A stretch of 64,000 nucleotides of DNA from Brachybacterium faecium DSM 4810 (GTDB taxonomy: Bacteria > Actinomycetota > Actinomycetes > Actinomycetales > Dermabacteraceae): positions 2,294,001 through 2,358,000 of the forward strand of contig CP001643.1 of NCBI GenBank assembly GCA_000023405.1, written 5' to 3'. The position numbers and the translations under genes are program-made. Of the stretch, positions 1 through 10,747 are shown piece by piece. The notes under the pieces were generated by a model. It saw nothing but the letters and a program-made list of their open reading frames with translations. It was not told the origin of the DNA and searched no databases. How positions within the stretch are numbered: position 1 is the first letter of the stretch; each line of letters opens with the position of its first letter.

Positions 1-1271
1 CCGGTCTCCGAGAGCCCGTGCTCCACGGCGTTGGTGGCCAGCTCGGTGACGACCAGCGCCAGGGGCGTCGCCTCCTCCGCCCGGATCGAGCCGACCCGAC
101 CGATCTTCTCGGTGCGCACCTCGACCTGTGCATCGGTCAGCTGCGGGGTGCCCGCCCGGTGGACGGTCGCACTCGCGGCATCGACGGCGAGCCGCAGGCA
201 GCGATCGATGACCTCGTCGAAGTGCACCGCCTCCTGCGATCCCTGCAGGAGCGACTCGTGCACCAGCGCGATCGTCGAGACGCGGCGCATCGCCTCCGCG
301 AGCGCCTCCCGGGCCTCGTCGGTCTTCATCCGCCGCGACTGCATGCGCAGCAGCGCCGCGACCGTCTGCAGATTGTTCTTGACCCGGTGATGGACCTCCC
401 GGATCGTGGCGTCCTTCGTGATCAGCTCCCGCTCCCGGCGACGCAGCTCGGTCACGTCGCGCACCAGGATCACGGCACCGGTGCGACGGCCCTGCTCGGT
501 CAGGGGCACCGCGCGCAGCGACAGGGTCCCGCCGCGTGCCTGCATGTCGGAACGCCACGCCGCGCGGCCCATCAGCACCAGCGGTAGCGATTCATCGACC
601 GGGCTGCGCGACTGCAGCACCTCGGTGGAGAGCTCCGCGAGGGTGACGCCCTCCATGTCCCCTTCGATGCCGAAGCGGTGGAAGGCCGAGATCGCGTTCG
701 GGGAGATCCAGCACACGACTCCCGCATCGTCGAGCTCGACGACGCCATCGCCGACCCGCGGTGCCCCGCGCCGCGGCGGGATCGGCGCACCCTCGATGGG
801 GAACGCCCCGCTCTCGAGCATCCGCAGCAGGCGGTGTCCGAGCTTGCGCTGCTGGGTCTCGTTGTTCGAGGGATGGCCGTCGCTGTCGGGGCTCTCGGCC
901 GCGAGCACGGCGAGGGTCTGCCCGTTCTTGCGCACCGGCACCAGGAGTCCCGTCGCGGCCCGGCCCTCCCGCTCGATCGCGGTGGGCACGCGGCTCGCCT
1001 CCCCGCCGTCGAGCAGGCGGACGATCTCGACCCCTTCTGTGCCGCCGTCGCTCGGCCGGCCCACCGGGTCCTCGTAGTAGACGGTCGAGCCGGTGGCGGG
1101 GCGGCAGTGGGCCACCGCCAGTGCCCCGGATTCCTCCTTGATCCACAGCACGAGGTCGGACCGCAGGAGATCGGAGAGCAGGTTCCAGTCACCGACCAGG
1201 TGCTGCAACCAGTCCGCCTCCTTCTCGGAGAGACCAGGGTTGTCGGCGAGGAACTTCGACAGGCTCGGCAT
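1..1271 (-). CDS. pdtaS: Sensor histidine kinase, PdtaS type (3' end outside window)
   Basis: Cytosolic two-component sensor kinase; PdtaS of mycobacteria phosphorylates the ANTAR antiterminator PdtaR. About 423 residues are visible and there is no membrane segment. An N-terminal GAF-like region (about 1-140) and a PAS-like region (about 175-285) precede a HisKA_2 helix with EVHHRVKNNLQT, where His294 is the likely phosphoacceptor. The HATPase domain has just begun (N-box ATNAVEHG) when the window ends. The ATG at 1271 has no Shine-Dalgarno sequence; a TATCCT hexamer ends six bases before it, suggesting a leaderless transcript. No pdtaR gene is in the window. The kinase class is firm; orthology to PdtaS is likely. 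Confidence 0.88.
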   Translation of the reverse strand, partial: MPSLSKFLADNPGLSEKEADWLQHLVGDWNLLSDLLRSDLVLWIKEESGALAVAHCRPATGSTVYYEDPVGRPSDGGTEGVEIVRLLDGGEASRVPTAIEREGRAATGLLVPVRKNGQTLAVLAAESPDSDGHPSNNETQQRKLGHRLLRMLESGAFPIEGAPIPPRRGAPRVGDGVVELDDAGVVCWISPNAISAFHRFGIEGDMEGVTLAELSTEVLQSRSPVDESLPLVLMGRAAWRSDMQARGGTLSLRAVPLTEQGRRTGAVILVRDVTELRRRERELITKDATIREVHHRVKNNLQTVAALLRMQSRRMKTDEAREALAEAMRRVSTIALVHESLLQGSQEAVHFDEVIDRCLRLAVDAASATVHRAGTPQLTDAQVEVRTEKIGRVGSIRAEEATPLALVVTELATNAVEHGLSET

Positions 1272-1277
1272 GCAGAC

Positions 1278-1283
1278 AGGATA
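1278..1283 (-). promoter_or_regulatory. -10 hexamer TATCCT of pdtaS, candidate leaderless promoter
   Basis: Read on the minus strand, TATCCT is followed by GTCTGC and then the ATG at 1271, so transcription would begin at the start codon. No clear -35 element is seen. Confidence 0.5.
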
Positions 1284-1342
1284 GGGGTCCGCGCACTGTG
1301 CCCCGTGACCGTCCGCGGGCCGGAGGCGAACCGGCTCTGCCC

Positions 1343-1348
1343 TAGGCT
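1343..1348 (+). promoter_or_regulatory. -10 hexamer TAGGCT ahead of the DUF2505 gene
   Basis: TAGGCT matches the actinobacterial TANNNT -10 pattern. It would give a 5' leader of about 25 bases that includes the ribosome binding site AGGAAGGA before the ATG at 1381. Confidence 0.4.
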
Positions 1349-1380
1349 GATCCCGACGAGTTCCGAGGAAGGACACCAGC

Positions 1381-1887
1381 ATGAAGCTTCGCGAGACCCT
1401 CACCCTCCCGCTCCCGGCGGCGGCCGCGGCCGCGATGTACGCCGATCCGGAGTACACGGAGATCCGTCGCACCACGCTCGGGGCCTCGCGAGCGGAGTCC
1501 ACGCTAGACGGCGACCCCTCGGCCGCGTTCACGGTCCGCACCGAGCTGTCGATGCCCACCGACCGCGTGCCGGACATGGTGCGGCCCTTCGTCGGCTCCT
1601 CCGTGACGATCCATGAGACGCAGTCCTGGTCGGCACCGGAGGCAGACGGCTCGCGGACGGGCACGATGAATCTCGAGGTGGCCGGCACTCCGGCCGGGCT
1701 GACCGGCACGGCACGCCTGCTCGCCGGCGACGGGACGAGCAGCACGGTCGAGCTGGAGGGCGACCTGGTCGCGAAGGTGCCGCTGCTCGGGCCGCGGCTG
1801 GAGAAGGCCGCGCTGCCCTACGTCTCCACGGTGCTGCGCGCCGAGGAGCGCTCCGCCCGCACCTACTCGCAGTCCCGCACCGACTGA
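1381..1887 (+). CDS. DUF2505 domain-containing protein
   Basis: A 168-residue protein of the DUF2505 family, which resembles START/polyketide-cyclase folds and is widespread in actinobacteria. Its function is unknown. The family pattern is a short N-terminal strand, a YADPEY segment near residue 20, alternating strands through the middle and a C-terminal amphipathic helix ending in EERSARTYS. No signal peptide or membrane segment is seen. AGGAAGGA lies about eight bases before the ATG. The gene is divergent from pdtaS and convergent with the following DUF6912 gene. A lipid or hydrophobic ligand is only a guess from the fold family. Confidence 0.8.
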   Translation: MKLRETLTLPLPAAAAAAMYADPEYTEIRRTTLGASRAESTLDGDPSAAFTVRTELSMPTDRVPDMVRPFVGSSVTIHETQSWSAPEADGSRTGTMNLEVAGTPAGLTGTARLLAGDGTSSTVELEGDLVAKVPLLGPRLEKAALPYVSTVLRAEERSARTYSQSRTD

Positions 1888-1915
1888 CCGGGCCGCGCAG
1901 CCGCTCCGGCGCGGT

Positions 1916-2362
1916 TCAGCTGCGGGTCGCGGAGTCCAGGTAGGCCAGCGCGCTCGGCCCCTCGCTCGCATCGAACCACAGCAGAGCGGGGTCGGTGTCG
2001 TCCTCGTCCGCCGCGGCGGCATCCAGCTCGGTGACGTGGAAGCTCGCGATCCGGCCGCTGCTGCCGGTGGCGAGGGCGACGCCGAAGGCTCCCCCGTCCT
2101 CCGTCGCCGGGACGAGGGCGCCGTCCGGGACGTCCGCCGCGATGACGAGCACCTTCTGAGACGGCTGCGCAGCGGCGAAGGCGACATGCACCGCGTCCTG
2201 CATGGCCTCGTACTCGAGGTCCTCCTCATCCTCCTCAGGGCGGTCCGCGCGCGCTTCGGCATGCACGGCCCAGGCGGCCCTGCCATGCGCGAGGTCGATG
2301 GCCCCGCGTCGCTCCTCGAGCACCGGTCGATCCTGCGCGGTCAGCGGAAGGTAGATCCTCAT
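1916..2362 (-). CDS. DUF6912 family protein
   Basis: A 148-residue soluble protein starting MRIYLPLTA, typical of the actinobacterial DUF6912 family of unknown function. An acidic stretch (about residues 40-52, rich in E and D) is followed by a conserved VLVIAADVPDGAL core. It lies 12 bases downstream of the CpaE-like gene on the same strand and probably shares its transcript. No strong ribosome binding site precedes the ATG at 2362. No catalytic motif is recognised. Confidence 0.72.
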   Translation of the reverse strand: MRIYLPLTAQDRPVLEERRGAIDLAHGRAAWAVHAEARADRPEEDEEDLEYEAMQDAVHVAFAAAQPSQKVLVIAADVPDGALVPATEDGGAFGVALATGSSGRIASFHVTELDAAAADEDDTDPALLWFDASEGPSALAYLDSATRS

Positions 2363-2374
2363 GGGGTCATCTTC

Positions 2375-3613
2375 TCACCGCCCGCCCGTCCCCGCCTGCG
2401 CGGCAGGTTCCGACGCGGCGTCGACGCCGCGCTCTCCCTGCACGGCGGGTGAGGCGGCGAGGTCGCGCAGGCCGCGACGCAGCGCCGAGCGGGGCGCGGC
2501 CTCCGCCAGCAGCGCGCCGTCCCAGGACGCGGTGCGGCAGGCGACGGGATCATCGGGCAGCAGGTTCAGCGAGGCCAGCGGGAGACGCGCGGCGATCAGC
2601 TCCCGCAGCCGGTCCCCGGGCACGGGCGCACCCACCCGGTTCACCACCACATGCAGCTCCTGGACGCCGAGCTCCTCGAGCCGGGTGTGGTCCCGCAGCA
2701 GGCGGGTGATGCTGACCGGATCGGCGGTGACCACGGCGATCACGGCGTCGGCCGCCTCGAGCGCGCTGAGCGCCGCCGCGTTCCGCTGCGGGGCCGCGGT
2801 GTCGTAGCTGAGCTCCTCGTCCTCCTCCAGCACGGCGGAGACGTCCGCGATCACCAGCTCTCCCCGCCGCGCCAGGGCACCCCACACGCCCTCCAGCGTG
2901 GTCCGCCGCAGCTCCGCCCAGCGCCCGGGCACCCCGATCCCGCTCAGCAGGCGCAGACCGGGCTGGACCTGGGGCAGGAGAGCCTCCATGGTCTCGGCAT
3001 CCAGGCTGTCGCGGTCATAGGCTCGCGCGGCGGCGACCAGGCCGGGCGCCTCGTCGAGCACTCCGAGGATCTGGCTCTGCGCCGGCCCGTAGGTGTCGGC
3101 GTCCACGAGGACCGTCTCGCGGCCGGAGGCGGCTGCCTCGGCGGCCAGGTTCACGGCGATCGTCGAACGCCCAGGCGCCCCGGTCGGCCCCCAGACGGCG
3201 ATCATCCTCCCCGCACCCGCCGCGGGGTCCGGCACGGCCTCCTGCTCCCATACCTCGGATCCCTCCTGGTCCCCGCGCACAGCGGACTCGACCGCGGAGA
3301 CGATCTCCTCGACCGGGGCGTGCGAGGGCACCACATGCCGCAGGCCCAGCGTGGTCTGCTCGGCGGCCTCCTCGGGCCGCAGCCCGACGACCGCCGCATC
3401 GCGCATCAGGGCCGAGAGCACATCGCGGCCGAGCCCGCGGACGGTGACGTCGATGAGCACCACGTCGCCGATCCCGGCGGCCGTGACCGCGAGCGTCTCG
3501 GCCAGGTCGGCGCAGCGCCTGACCACTCTGGCCGAACGGTCCCGGTCCACGGCGAGGTCATGGACGATGCGCACCTCGTCGCTGCCCGAGGCGCAGAGCA
3601 CGATGTCGATCAT
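2375..3613 (-). CDS. CpaE-like P-loop ATPase (MinD/ParA superfamily)
   Basis: A 412-residue protein with a receiver-like N-terminal domain (about 1-110) and a MinD/ParA-type domain, the layout of the pilus-assembly protein CpaE and of mycobacterial Ssd. The P-loop at 142-151 reads GPTGAPGRST: the usual Walker lysine is Arg and the MinD signature lysine is absent. A second motif VLVDADTYG lies at 168-176 and LVIADVS is a probable Walker B. The start overlaps the stop of the SAF gene by four bases (ATGA), so the two are translationally coupled. No CpaF, TadB/C or pilin gene is nearby, so a pilus role is doubtful; localisation or septum placement is an alternative. Confidence 0.75.
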   Translation of the reverse strand: MIDIVLCASGSDEVRIVHDLAVDRDRSARVVRRCADLAETLAVTAAGIGDVVLIDVTVRGLGRDVLSALMRDAAVVGLRPEEAAEQTTLGLRHVVPSHAPVEEIVSAVESAVRGDQEGSEVWEQEAVPDPAAGAGRMIAVWGPTGAPGRSTIAVNLAAEAAASGRETVLVDADTYGPAQSQILGVLDEAPGLVAAARAYDRDSLDAETMEALLPQVQPGLRLLSGIGVPGRWAELRRTTLEGVWGALARRGELVIADVSAVLEEDEELSYDTAAPQRNAAALSALEAADAVIAVVTADPVSITRLLRDHTRLEELGVQELHVVVNRVGAPVPGDRLRELIAARLPLASLNLLPDDPVACRTASWDGALLAEAAPRSALRRGLRDLAASPAVQGERGVDAASEPAAQAGTGGR

Positions 3614-4233
3614 GGCGCGAGCCCGTGCGCGCCCGGCACCCCGATGACATCGAGCCGTTCGTCCTGCGAGAGCACCTCGAGCACCTCGTCGAGCTGGTCA
3701 CCGGGCACGAGCACCTCCACGGACATGGAGCGCATCCCCAGCGAGCTGCCCTCGTCGACGCGCCGCACCACGGCATCCGGCACGAGCATCCCGGCCTGCG
3801 CGTTCTGTCCGTCGTCACCGGCGGGGGCAGTGTGCCAGAGCTCGACCGTGGCGCCGGGCACGACGGATTCCGCGACCGCCGCCTCGACCGGGATGACCAC
3901 CGGGCGCAGCGGCACATCCGATGCCTGGCCTACCGCCGAGAGCGGCAGCAGCTCACCGCTCTGGATCGCCCGCGTGGCGACCGCACCCTCGGGGATCGCG
4001 CCGAGATCGCCGACATAGTGATCCGTCTGATCGCCGAGGCGCAGCTCGACCGTGGTCAGCTCCGCATCGTCCAATGCGTCCCCCGGCACGATCGCGGACT
4101 TGACGACCAGGACCGTCGTCGTCTCGGACAGCCGCGAGACGAGCACGGCTCCCATCAGCACGCTCGCCACGACCAGGACGATGCCCACGATCAGCCGCGG
4201 ATCCTTCCATCGCGGTCTGCGCAGTCGCATCAT
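3610..4233 (-). CDS. SAF domain protein, CpaB/RcpC-like
   Basis: About 207 residues. One membrane anchor (about 13-31, VGIVLVVASVLMGAVLV) is followed by an SAF domain (about 40-105) containing VPGDALDDAEL and IQSGELL, as in CpaB/RcpC of Flp pilus systems. The remainder is extracytoplasmic beta-rich sequence. I placed the start at the tandem ATGATG (4233/4230); a longer in-frame extension to 4344 lacks a typical leader. The gene is first of a probable operon with the CpaE-like and DUF6912 genes. It is only half the length of many CpaB proteins, so the partner structure is uncertain. Confidence 0.72.
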   Translation of the reverse strand: MMRLRRPRWKDPRLIVGIVLVVASVLMGAVLVSRLSETTTVLVVKSAIVPGDALDDAELTTVELRLGDQTDHYVGDLGAIPEGAVATRAIQSGELLPLSAVGQASDVPLRPVVIPVEAAVAESVVPGATVELWHTAPAGDDGQNAQAGMLVPDAVVRRVDEGSSLGMRSMSVEVLVPGDQLDEVLEVLSQDERLDVIGVPGAHGLAP

Positions 4234-4468
4234 CGCTGCAGTCGCCCCCACTGCGGACTCCTCCCCCTGGTCTCGGCCGAGACGGCCCGGATCTGACCGG
4301 AGGTTACGACAGCTCGGCCGGTGCAGGGGCGGGAATCGGCGCATTGTGGATATCCGGGGGCACGCCCGTCGCCGACGCGGCCGTCCACAGGTGCCGTGCC
4401 GACGACGGTAGGGGATGAGAGACTGTCACCACCCCCTCACCAGGTGCGACCGACAGGAAGGGCCGTCG

Positions 4469-4708
4469 ATGCCACCACGTTTCGTCCCGCTGAGCGATGT
4501 CGCGGAGATGCTCTCGATCTCCGCCTCCCAGGCATACGCGCTGGTGCGGTCCGGCGAGCTGAGGGCGATCAAGGTCGGCGGCCGCGGGCAGTGGCGCGTC
4601 GAGGTCACGGAGATCGAGTCCTACATCCAGCGCAGCTACGAGGCCACGGCGAGCATCCTGGAGGAGGAGCGGCGCCAGGAGCGCGCGAAGGCCGAGGGGA
4701 AGCGCTGA
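4469..4708 (+). CDS. Small helix-turn-helix DNA-binding protein (MerR/excisionase-like)
   Basis: A 79-residue protein with a winged HTH_17-type domain: LSDVAEMLSISASQAYALVRSGEL (about 7-30) is the helix-turn-helix and KVGGRGQWRVEVTEIESYI the wing. A charged helix follows (EEERRQERAKAEGKR). AGGAAGGG lies eight bases ahead of the ATG and fixes the start. The size and fold recall the developmental regulator BldC, but the sequence is not close enough to name it so. It stands alone, convergent with the next gene. Candidate targets include the direct repeats about 700 bases downstream; that link is speculative. Confidence 0.8.
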   Translation: MPPRFVPLSDVAEMLSISASQAYALVRSGELRAIKVGGRGQWRVEVTEIESYIQRSYEATASILEEERRQERAKAEGKR

Positions 4709-4743
4709 GCACACGCCGGCTCCACCGGGTCGGCAGCGCGCGC

Positions 4744-5289
4744 TCAGTTCAGCAGCACCGCCAGCAGCGCCGCGGTGGAGACCGTGATCCGTGCCGAGCC
4801 CGGCACGGGAGTCGGCTCCCCCGTCGGCAGCGTCCTGACATCCAGCGTGTCCGCCCCCACGGCCGCGATCCGTCCGATCACACCGCCGGCCGCGGTCTCC
4901 ACCCGCACGACGCTGCGGTCCCGGGCGATCTCGCGGAGGATCGAGCCGAGCCCCAGCGGTGACAGGACGGCGTCGCCCATCGGGCGAGCGCGCGAGGGCA
5001 GCCCCTCCATCAGAGCTATCGCTGCCAGCGGGGTCACGGCGCGGAGACGACCCCCCTCGCCGGCGAGCGAGACCCATCCCGCCCCCACGTCCTGCACCGT
5101 GCCGGCCACGCGCAGGGCCGGTCCCAGATGCAGCGTGACCCGCTGGTCCTTCGCTCCGCGCAGCCGGTCCGCGAGCGTGAGCTGTGCCTGCTCCGCACGG
5201 GTGAGCTCCTCGGAGACCGCCCGCACCTCCTCCTGCCGGTGGTGCGCGAACTGGCCCTCGAGATCGTCGAAGATCCGCTCGAATCGCAT
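4744..5289 (-). CDS. Conserved actinobacterial protein of unknown function
   Basis: A 181-residue soluble protein. An N-terminal charged helix (MRFERIFDDLEGQF onward, about 1-45) precedes small beta-rich segments, VTLHLGPALRVAGTVQDVGAGWVSL and a second similar unit near SVVRVETAAGGVIGRIAAV, which look like repeated Sm-like or SH3-like barrels. I do not recognise a named family. The ATG at 5289 lacks a ribosome binding site but has TACAGT six bases upstream, so it is probably leaderless, and this supports the short start over an upstream one at 5424. Confidence 0.65.
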   Translation of the reverse strand: MRFERIFDDLEGQFAHHRQEEVRAVSEELTRAEQAQLTLADRLRGAKDQRVTLHLGPALRVAGTVQDVGAGWVSLAGEGGRLRAVTPLAAIALMEGLPSRARPMGDAVLSPLGLGSILREIARDRSVVRVETAAGGVIGRIAAVGADTLDVRTLPTGEPTPVPGSARITVSTAALLAVLLN

Positions 5290-5295
5290 GACGAC

Positions 5296-5301
5296 ACTGT
5301 A
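5296..5301 (-). promoter_or_regulatory. -10 hexamer TACAGT, candidate leaderless promoter
   Basis: On the minus strand TACAGT is followed by GTCGTC and the ATG at 5289. The spacing places the transcription start on the start codon. Confidence 0.5.
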
Positions 5302-5392
5302 GGCCGCGCTCGGCGCCGGGCGACCTCTCCTCCCCACAGCCTCGGGTCCACACCCGACGGGACGGCCATTGCGTTCTGCATCACACGCGACT

Positions 5393-5427
5393 AGTTTGCT
5401 CTCAACAACTTCTACCGACAGCAAACT
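5393..5427. promoter_or_regulatory. Inverted repeat AGTTTGCT/AGCAAACT ahead of the LysM gene
   Basis: A perfect 8-base inverted repeat (5393-5400 and 5420-5427) is separated by 19 bases in an unusually AT-rich stretch for this genome. The spacing suits a dimeric regulator better than a terminator stem. Confidence 0.4.
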
Positions 5428-5451
5428 TCATCAAACTGCATCCAACGGCAT
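5422..5451 (+). repeat. Three tandem 10-base direct repeats
   Basis: Three head-to-tail units, CAAACTTCAT, CAAACTGCAT and CCAACGGCAT, begin exactly where the preceding inverted repeat ends. The 10-base period equals one helical turn, so a protein could bind each unit on the same DNA face. They lie 41 bases before the LysM start codon. Confidence 0.55.
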
Positions 5452-5491
5452 GATCATGGGGCTCGCGTCGGCACACCATCTCGGAGGTTCC

Positions 5492-6373
5492 ATGCGTGAG
5501 CACACTGCACCACCGATCCAGACCAGCCCCGGAACGAGCCTGTTCAGCGCGGCGATCGCCGCCGCAGGCACGCTCGCCATGGGAGCGCCGCTCGCCTCGC
5601 TCCACGGCACCGCACGCTCCGCCCCGAGCAGCGAGGCGCTCATCGCCTGGGTGCTCCTGAGCCTCGCGGCCCTGGGCATGCTGCTCTGCCTCTACCTCAC
5701 CGTGATCTGGGCCCTGGCAGCCACGATCATGCTCGTCGGGCCTGCCAGCCGCACCGGCGCAGCTCTGCTGGGCGCGCTGCGGCTCCTCGCTCCGCGCCTC
5801 GCCCGGCGCCTCGCCACCGGGGCGGCCGTCGCCACGGCGGCCACAGCGCTGACGCTGACCTCCTCGATGGCCGCGCAGGGCTCCTCCTCCCCCGAGACCA
5901 CCGTGGAGAGAGCGCCCATCGCCCAGACATCACAGCTGGTCTCCGCAGATCTCCCGCCGGCGGACCCCGCCCCGGAAGCAGCGCCTGCGGGCGGGACCGG
6001 CACGGCATCGGGCGCGCGCGATCCGGCCTCCCCGCTGCCCCCGCTGGGATGGGGCGAAGCGGCCGCACCGCATGTGCCGGCCCCGGCCCCGGCGACGGCC
6101 GATCCGCCCGATGCCACGGAGGCCGGCGCCGAGACCGCTGACGAGCCCGAGTCCGAGCCGGAGCAGACGGTCGTCGTGCATCCGGGCGACAGCCTGTGGA
6201 GCATCTCGGAAGACCTGCTCGGCCCGGCACAGCCGGATCCGGAGGAGGTCGCCGCCGCCTGGCCCCTCCTCCACGACGCCAATCGAGACGTGATCGGCAC
6301 CGATCCCGATCTGCTCCGCCCCGGGCAGGAGCTCACCGTCCCCACCGCACTGACCCACCAGGACACCCCATGA
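5492..6373 (+). CDS. LysM domain membrane protein
   Basis: A 293-residue protein with two or three hydrophobic segments in its first half (about 20-40, 52-85 and 110-130), a long Pro/Ala/Glu-rich linker (about 135-225), and a C-terminal LysM domain starting VVVHPGDSLWSISEDLLG and ending LLRPGQELTVP. LysM binds peptidoglycan glycan strands, so the linker and domain should face the wall. GGAGG five bases before the ATG at 5492 sets the start. The stop overlaps the next start by four bases (ATGA), making a two-gene unit with the Rv3235-family gene. The direct and inverted repeats upstream suggest specific regulation. Confidence 0.82.
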   Translation: MREHTAPPIQTSPGTSLFSAAIAAAGTLAMGAPLASLHGTARSAPSSEALIAWVLLSLAALGMLLCLYLTVIWALAATIMLVGPASRTGAALLGALRLLAPRLARRLATGAAVATAATALTLTSSMAAQGSSSPETTVERAPIAQTSQLVSADLPPADPAPEAAPAGGTGTASGARDPASPLPPLGWGEAAAPHVPAPAPATADPPDATEAGAETADEPESEPEQTVVVHPGDSLWSISEDLLGPAQPDPEEVAAAWPLLHDANRDVIGTDPDLLRPGQELTVPTALTHQDTP

Positions 6374-6771
6374 CCACCACAGACCAGCGCCCCGTCCCCT
6401 CCGGCACCAGCACCTCGAGCCTCGCTCCGCAGGATCCACGCTCCGTCGAGCAGCTCGTCGCCCCGGTGGCCCGGCGTGCCGTCGAGATCGTGCGGGACAT
6501 GCGGCCCGAGAACTCGCTGTCCCGGCTCGTGACGCCGGAGGTCGGGCAGCACCTGGCGCGGCGCGCCGCGCTGACCCGCCGGCTGAGGGCCTCGACCGGC
6601 TATGCGCCGACGAGACAGCTCGAGGTCACCGGCGTGCGCATCTGCGTGGTCAACGCACGGACCGTCGAGGCCAGCTGCGTGCTGCGCGAACCCGACCGTG
6701 CGCGATTCCTCGCGATGCGGTGGGAGCTGCGGCACTCGGGGTGGCGCGTGACCGTGCTGGAGATCGGCTGA
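6370..6771 (+). CDS. Rv3235 family protein
   Basis: A 133-residue soluble protein matching the actinobacterial Rv3235 family, which is found near secA. The conserved part runs from VAPVARRAVEIVRDMRP to the C-terminal WELRHSGWRVTVLEIG. Folding as a small cystatin/NTF2-like sheet is possible but not shown. It is translationally coupled to the LysM gene (ATGA) and converges on secA, whose stop codon is only two bases away. The function is unknown; linkage to SecA in several lineages hints at envelope biology. Confidence 0.75.
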   Translation: MTTTDQRPVPSGTSTSSLAPQDPRSVEQLVAPVARRAVEIVRDMRPENSLSRLVTPEVGQHLARRAALTRRLRASTGYAPTRQLEVTGVRICVVNARTVEASCVLREPDRARFLAMRWELRHSGWRVTVLEIG

Positions 6772-6772
6772 C

Positions 6773-9730
<2,958 letters not shown>

Positions 9731-9783
9731 TCGTGCTCCCGTAGATCGCGTGTCCGCCCGCGCGGGCGGCTGATGCCTGACCC

Positions 9784-9789
9784 ATCGTA
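9784..9789 (-). promoter_or_regulatory. Probable -10 of secA (TACGAT)
   Basis: TACGAT on the minus strand would start transcription near 9777, leaving a leader of about 47 bases with the GGGAG ribosome site. It lies after the hairpin that probably ends hpf transcription, consistent with a separate secA promoter. Confidence 0.35.
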
Positions 9790-9869
9790 AGCGTCACCGC
9801 CCGCAAAGATGACCACCTGCGCCCAGCGTCACCCGCCGCCGCGGCCCGCGCCGACATCTGCTGCGCACG

Positions 9870-9908
9870 GCAGGGGCGGGAGGGCGCTGTCGCGCTCCTC
9901 CCGCCCCT
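9870..9908 (-). terminator. Strong GC hairpin between hpf and secA
   Basis: A perfect 13-base stem, CAGGGGCGGGAGG (9870-9882) with its complement (9896-9908), is extended by an inner GCGC/GCGC stem and a four-base loop, with one bulged T. It starts 16 bases after the hpf stop. There is no U-tract, as is usual for actinobacterial terminators. A transcript-stabilising role is possible. Confidence 0.65.
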
Positions 9909-9923
9909 GGCGGTGGATGGAGG

Positions 9924-10583
9924 TCAGGAAGCGTTCAGCTCGGAGTCGAGCTCGATGACGCCGTAGTTCCAGCCCTTGCGGCGGTAGACCACCTTGGGGT
10001 TGCCGGATTCGGCATCGAGGAACAGGAAGAAGTCATGGCCGACGAGCTCCATGTGGTAGAGCGCGTCGTCAACGCTCATGGGCTTGGCGGGGTGCTTCTT
10101 CTCGCGGATGACCACGGGGCTGCCGGCCTCGGCCAGATCCGTCTCCGCCGTCTGCGGGGTCTCCGCGGGTTCGGCGGGCTCGGGCGGCAGGTCCTGGAGC
10201 GGCGCGGGCAGCTCCTGGTCGGCGGGCATGGTGCGCAGGCTCGCTCCCTTCCCCTGGTGGGAGCGGTCGCGGCCGCGGCGGTGGTCCTTGCGGCGGTCGC
10301 GGGCGCGGCGCAGTCGTTCGAGGAGTTTGCCGTAGGCGACGTCCAGCGCGCCGTAGAGATCGTCCGCCCGGGCCTCGGAGCGGATGACCGTGCCGTTCTC
10401 GTGCACGGTGAGCTCCACGCGGTCGCTGAGCTCGGCCTGCCTGGGGTTCTTCTCCTGTGAGATCTCGACGTCCACGCGGAGGGCCGCGGGAGCCAGCTGG
10501 GTGACCTTGTCGAGCTTGTCGGTGAGATGACGGCGGAAACGATCCGGGACGTCCATGTGGCGTCCGACGACGTTGATCTCCAT
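9924..10583 (-). CDS. hpf: Long-form ribosome hibernation promoting factor
   Basis: A 219-residue long HPF that inactivates ribosomes by binding the 30S decoding region and pairing 70S into 100S dimers in stationary phase. The N-terminal S30AE domain (about 1-105, INVVGRHMDVPDRFRRHL) is joined by a Pro/Glu-rich linker to the dimerisation domain (about 160-216, KPMSVDDALYHMELVGHDFFLFLDAE). AGGAGGAG precedes the ATG at good spacing. The comF-hpf-secA order is shared with mycobacteria (Rv3242c-Rv3240c). Confidence 0.96.
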   Translation of the reverse strand: MEINVVGRHMDVPDRFRRHLTDKLDKVTQLAPAALRVDVEISQEKNPRQAELSDRVELTVHENGTVIRSEARADDLYGALDVAYGKLLERLRRARDRRKDHRRGRDRSHQGKGASLRTMPADQELPAPLQDLPPEPAEPAETPQTAETDLAEAGSPVVIREKKHPAKPMSVDDALYHMELVGHDFFLFLDAESGNPKVVYRRKGWNYGVIELDSELNAS

Positions 10584-10671
10584 GAGTGGGTTCTCCTCCT
10601 ATCCGGATGCGGCCGCTCTGAGCCCGGCCGCGATGGCTCTTCGGCTGGGTGTCGCACCTCCTGTGGAAGGG

Positions 10672-10697
10672 GGCCCCGCCTCGATGTGGCGGGGGCC
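10672..10697 (-). terminator. Hairpin between comF and hpf
   Basis: GGCCCCGCC (10672-10680) pairs with GGCGGGGGCC (10688-10697) across a seven-base loop with one bulged G. It lies between the comF stop and the hpf start and could end comF transcription. Confidence 0.45.
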
Positions 10698-10747
10698 ACC
10701 AGCATGCCACGATTCGCCCGCTCATATCTGCATGTTCGTCCCGACGT

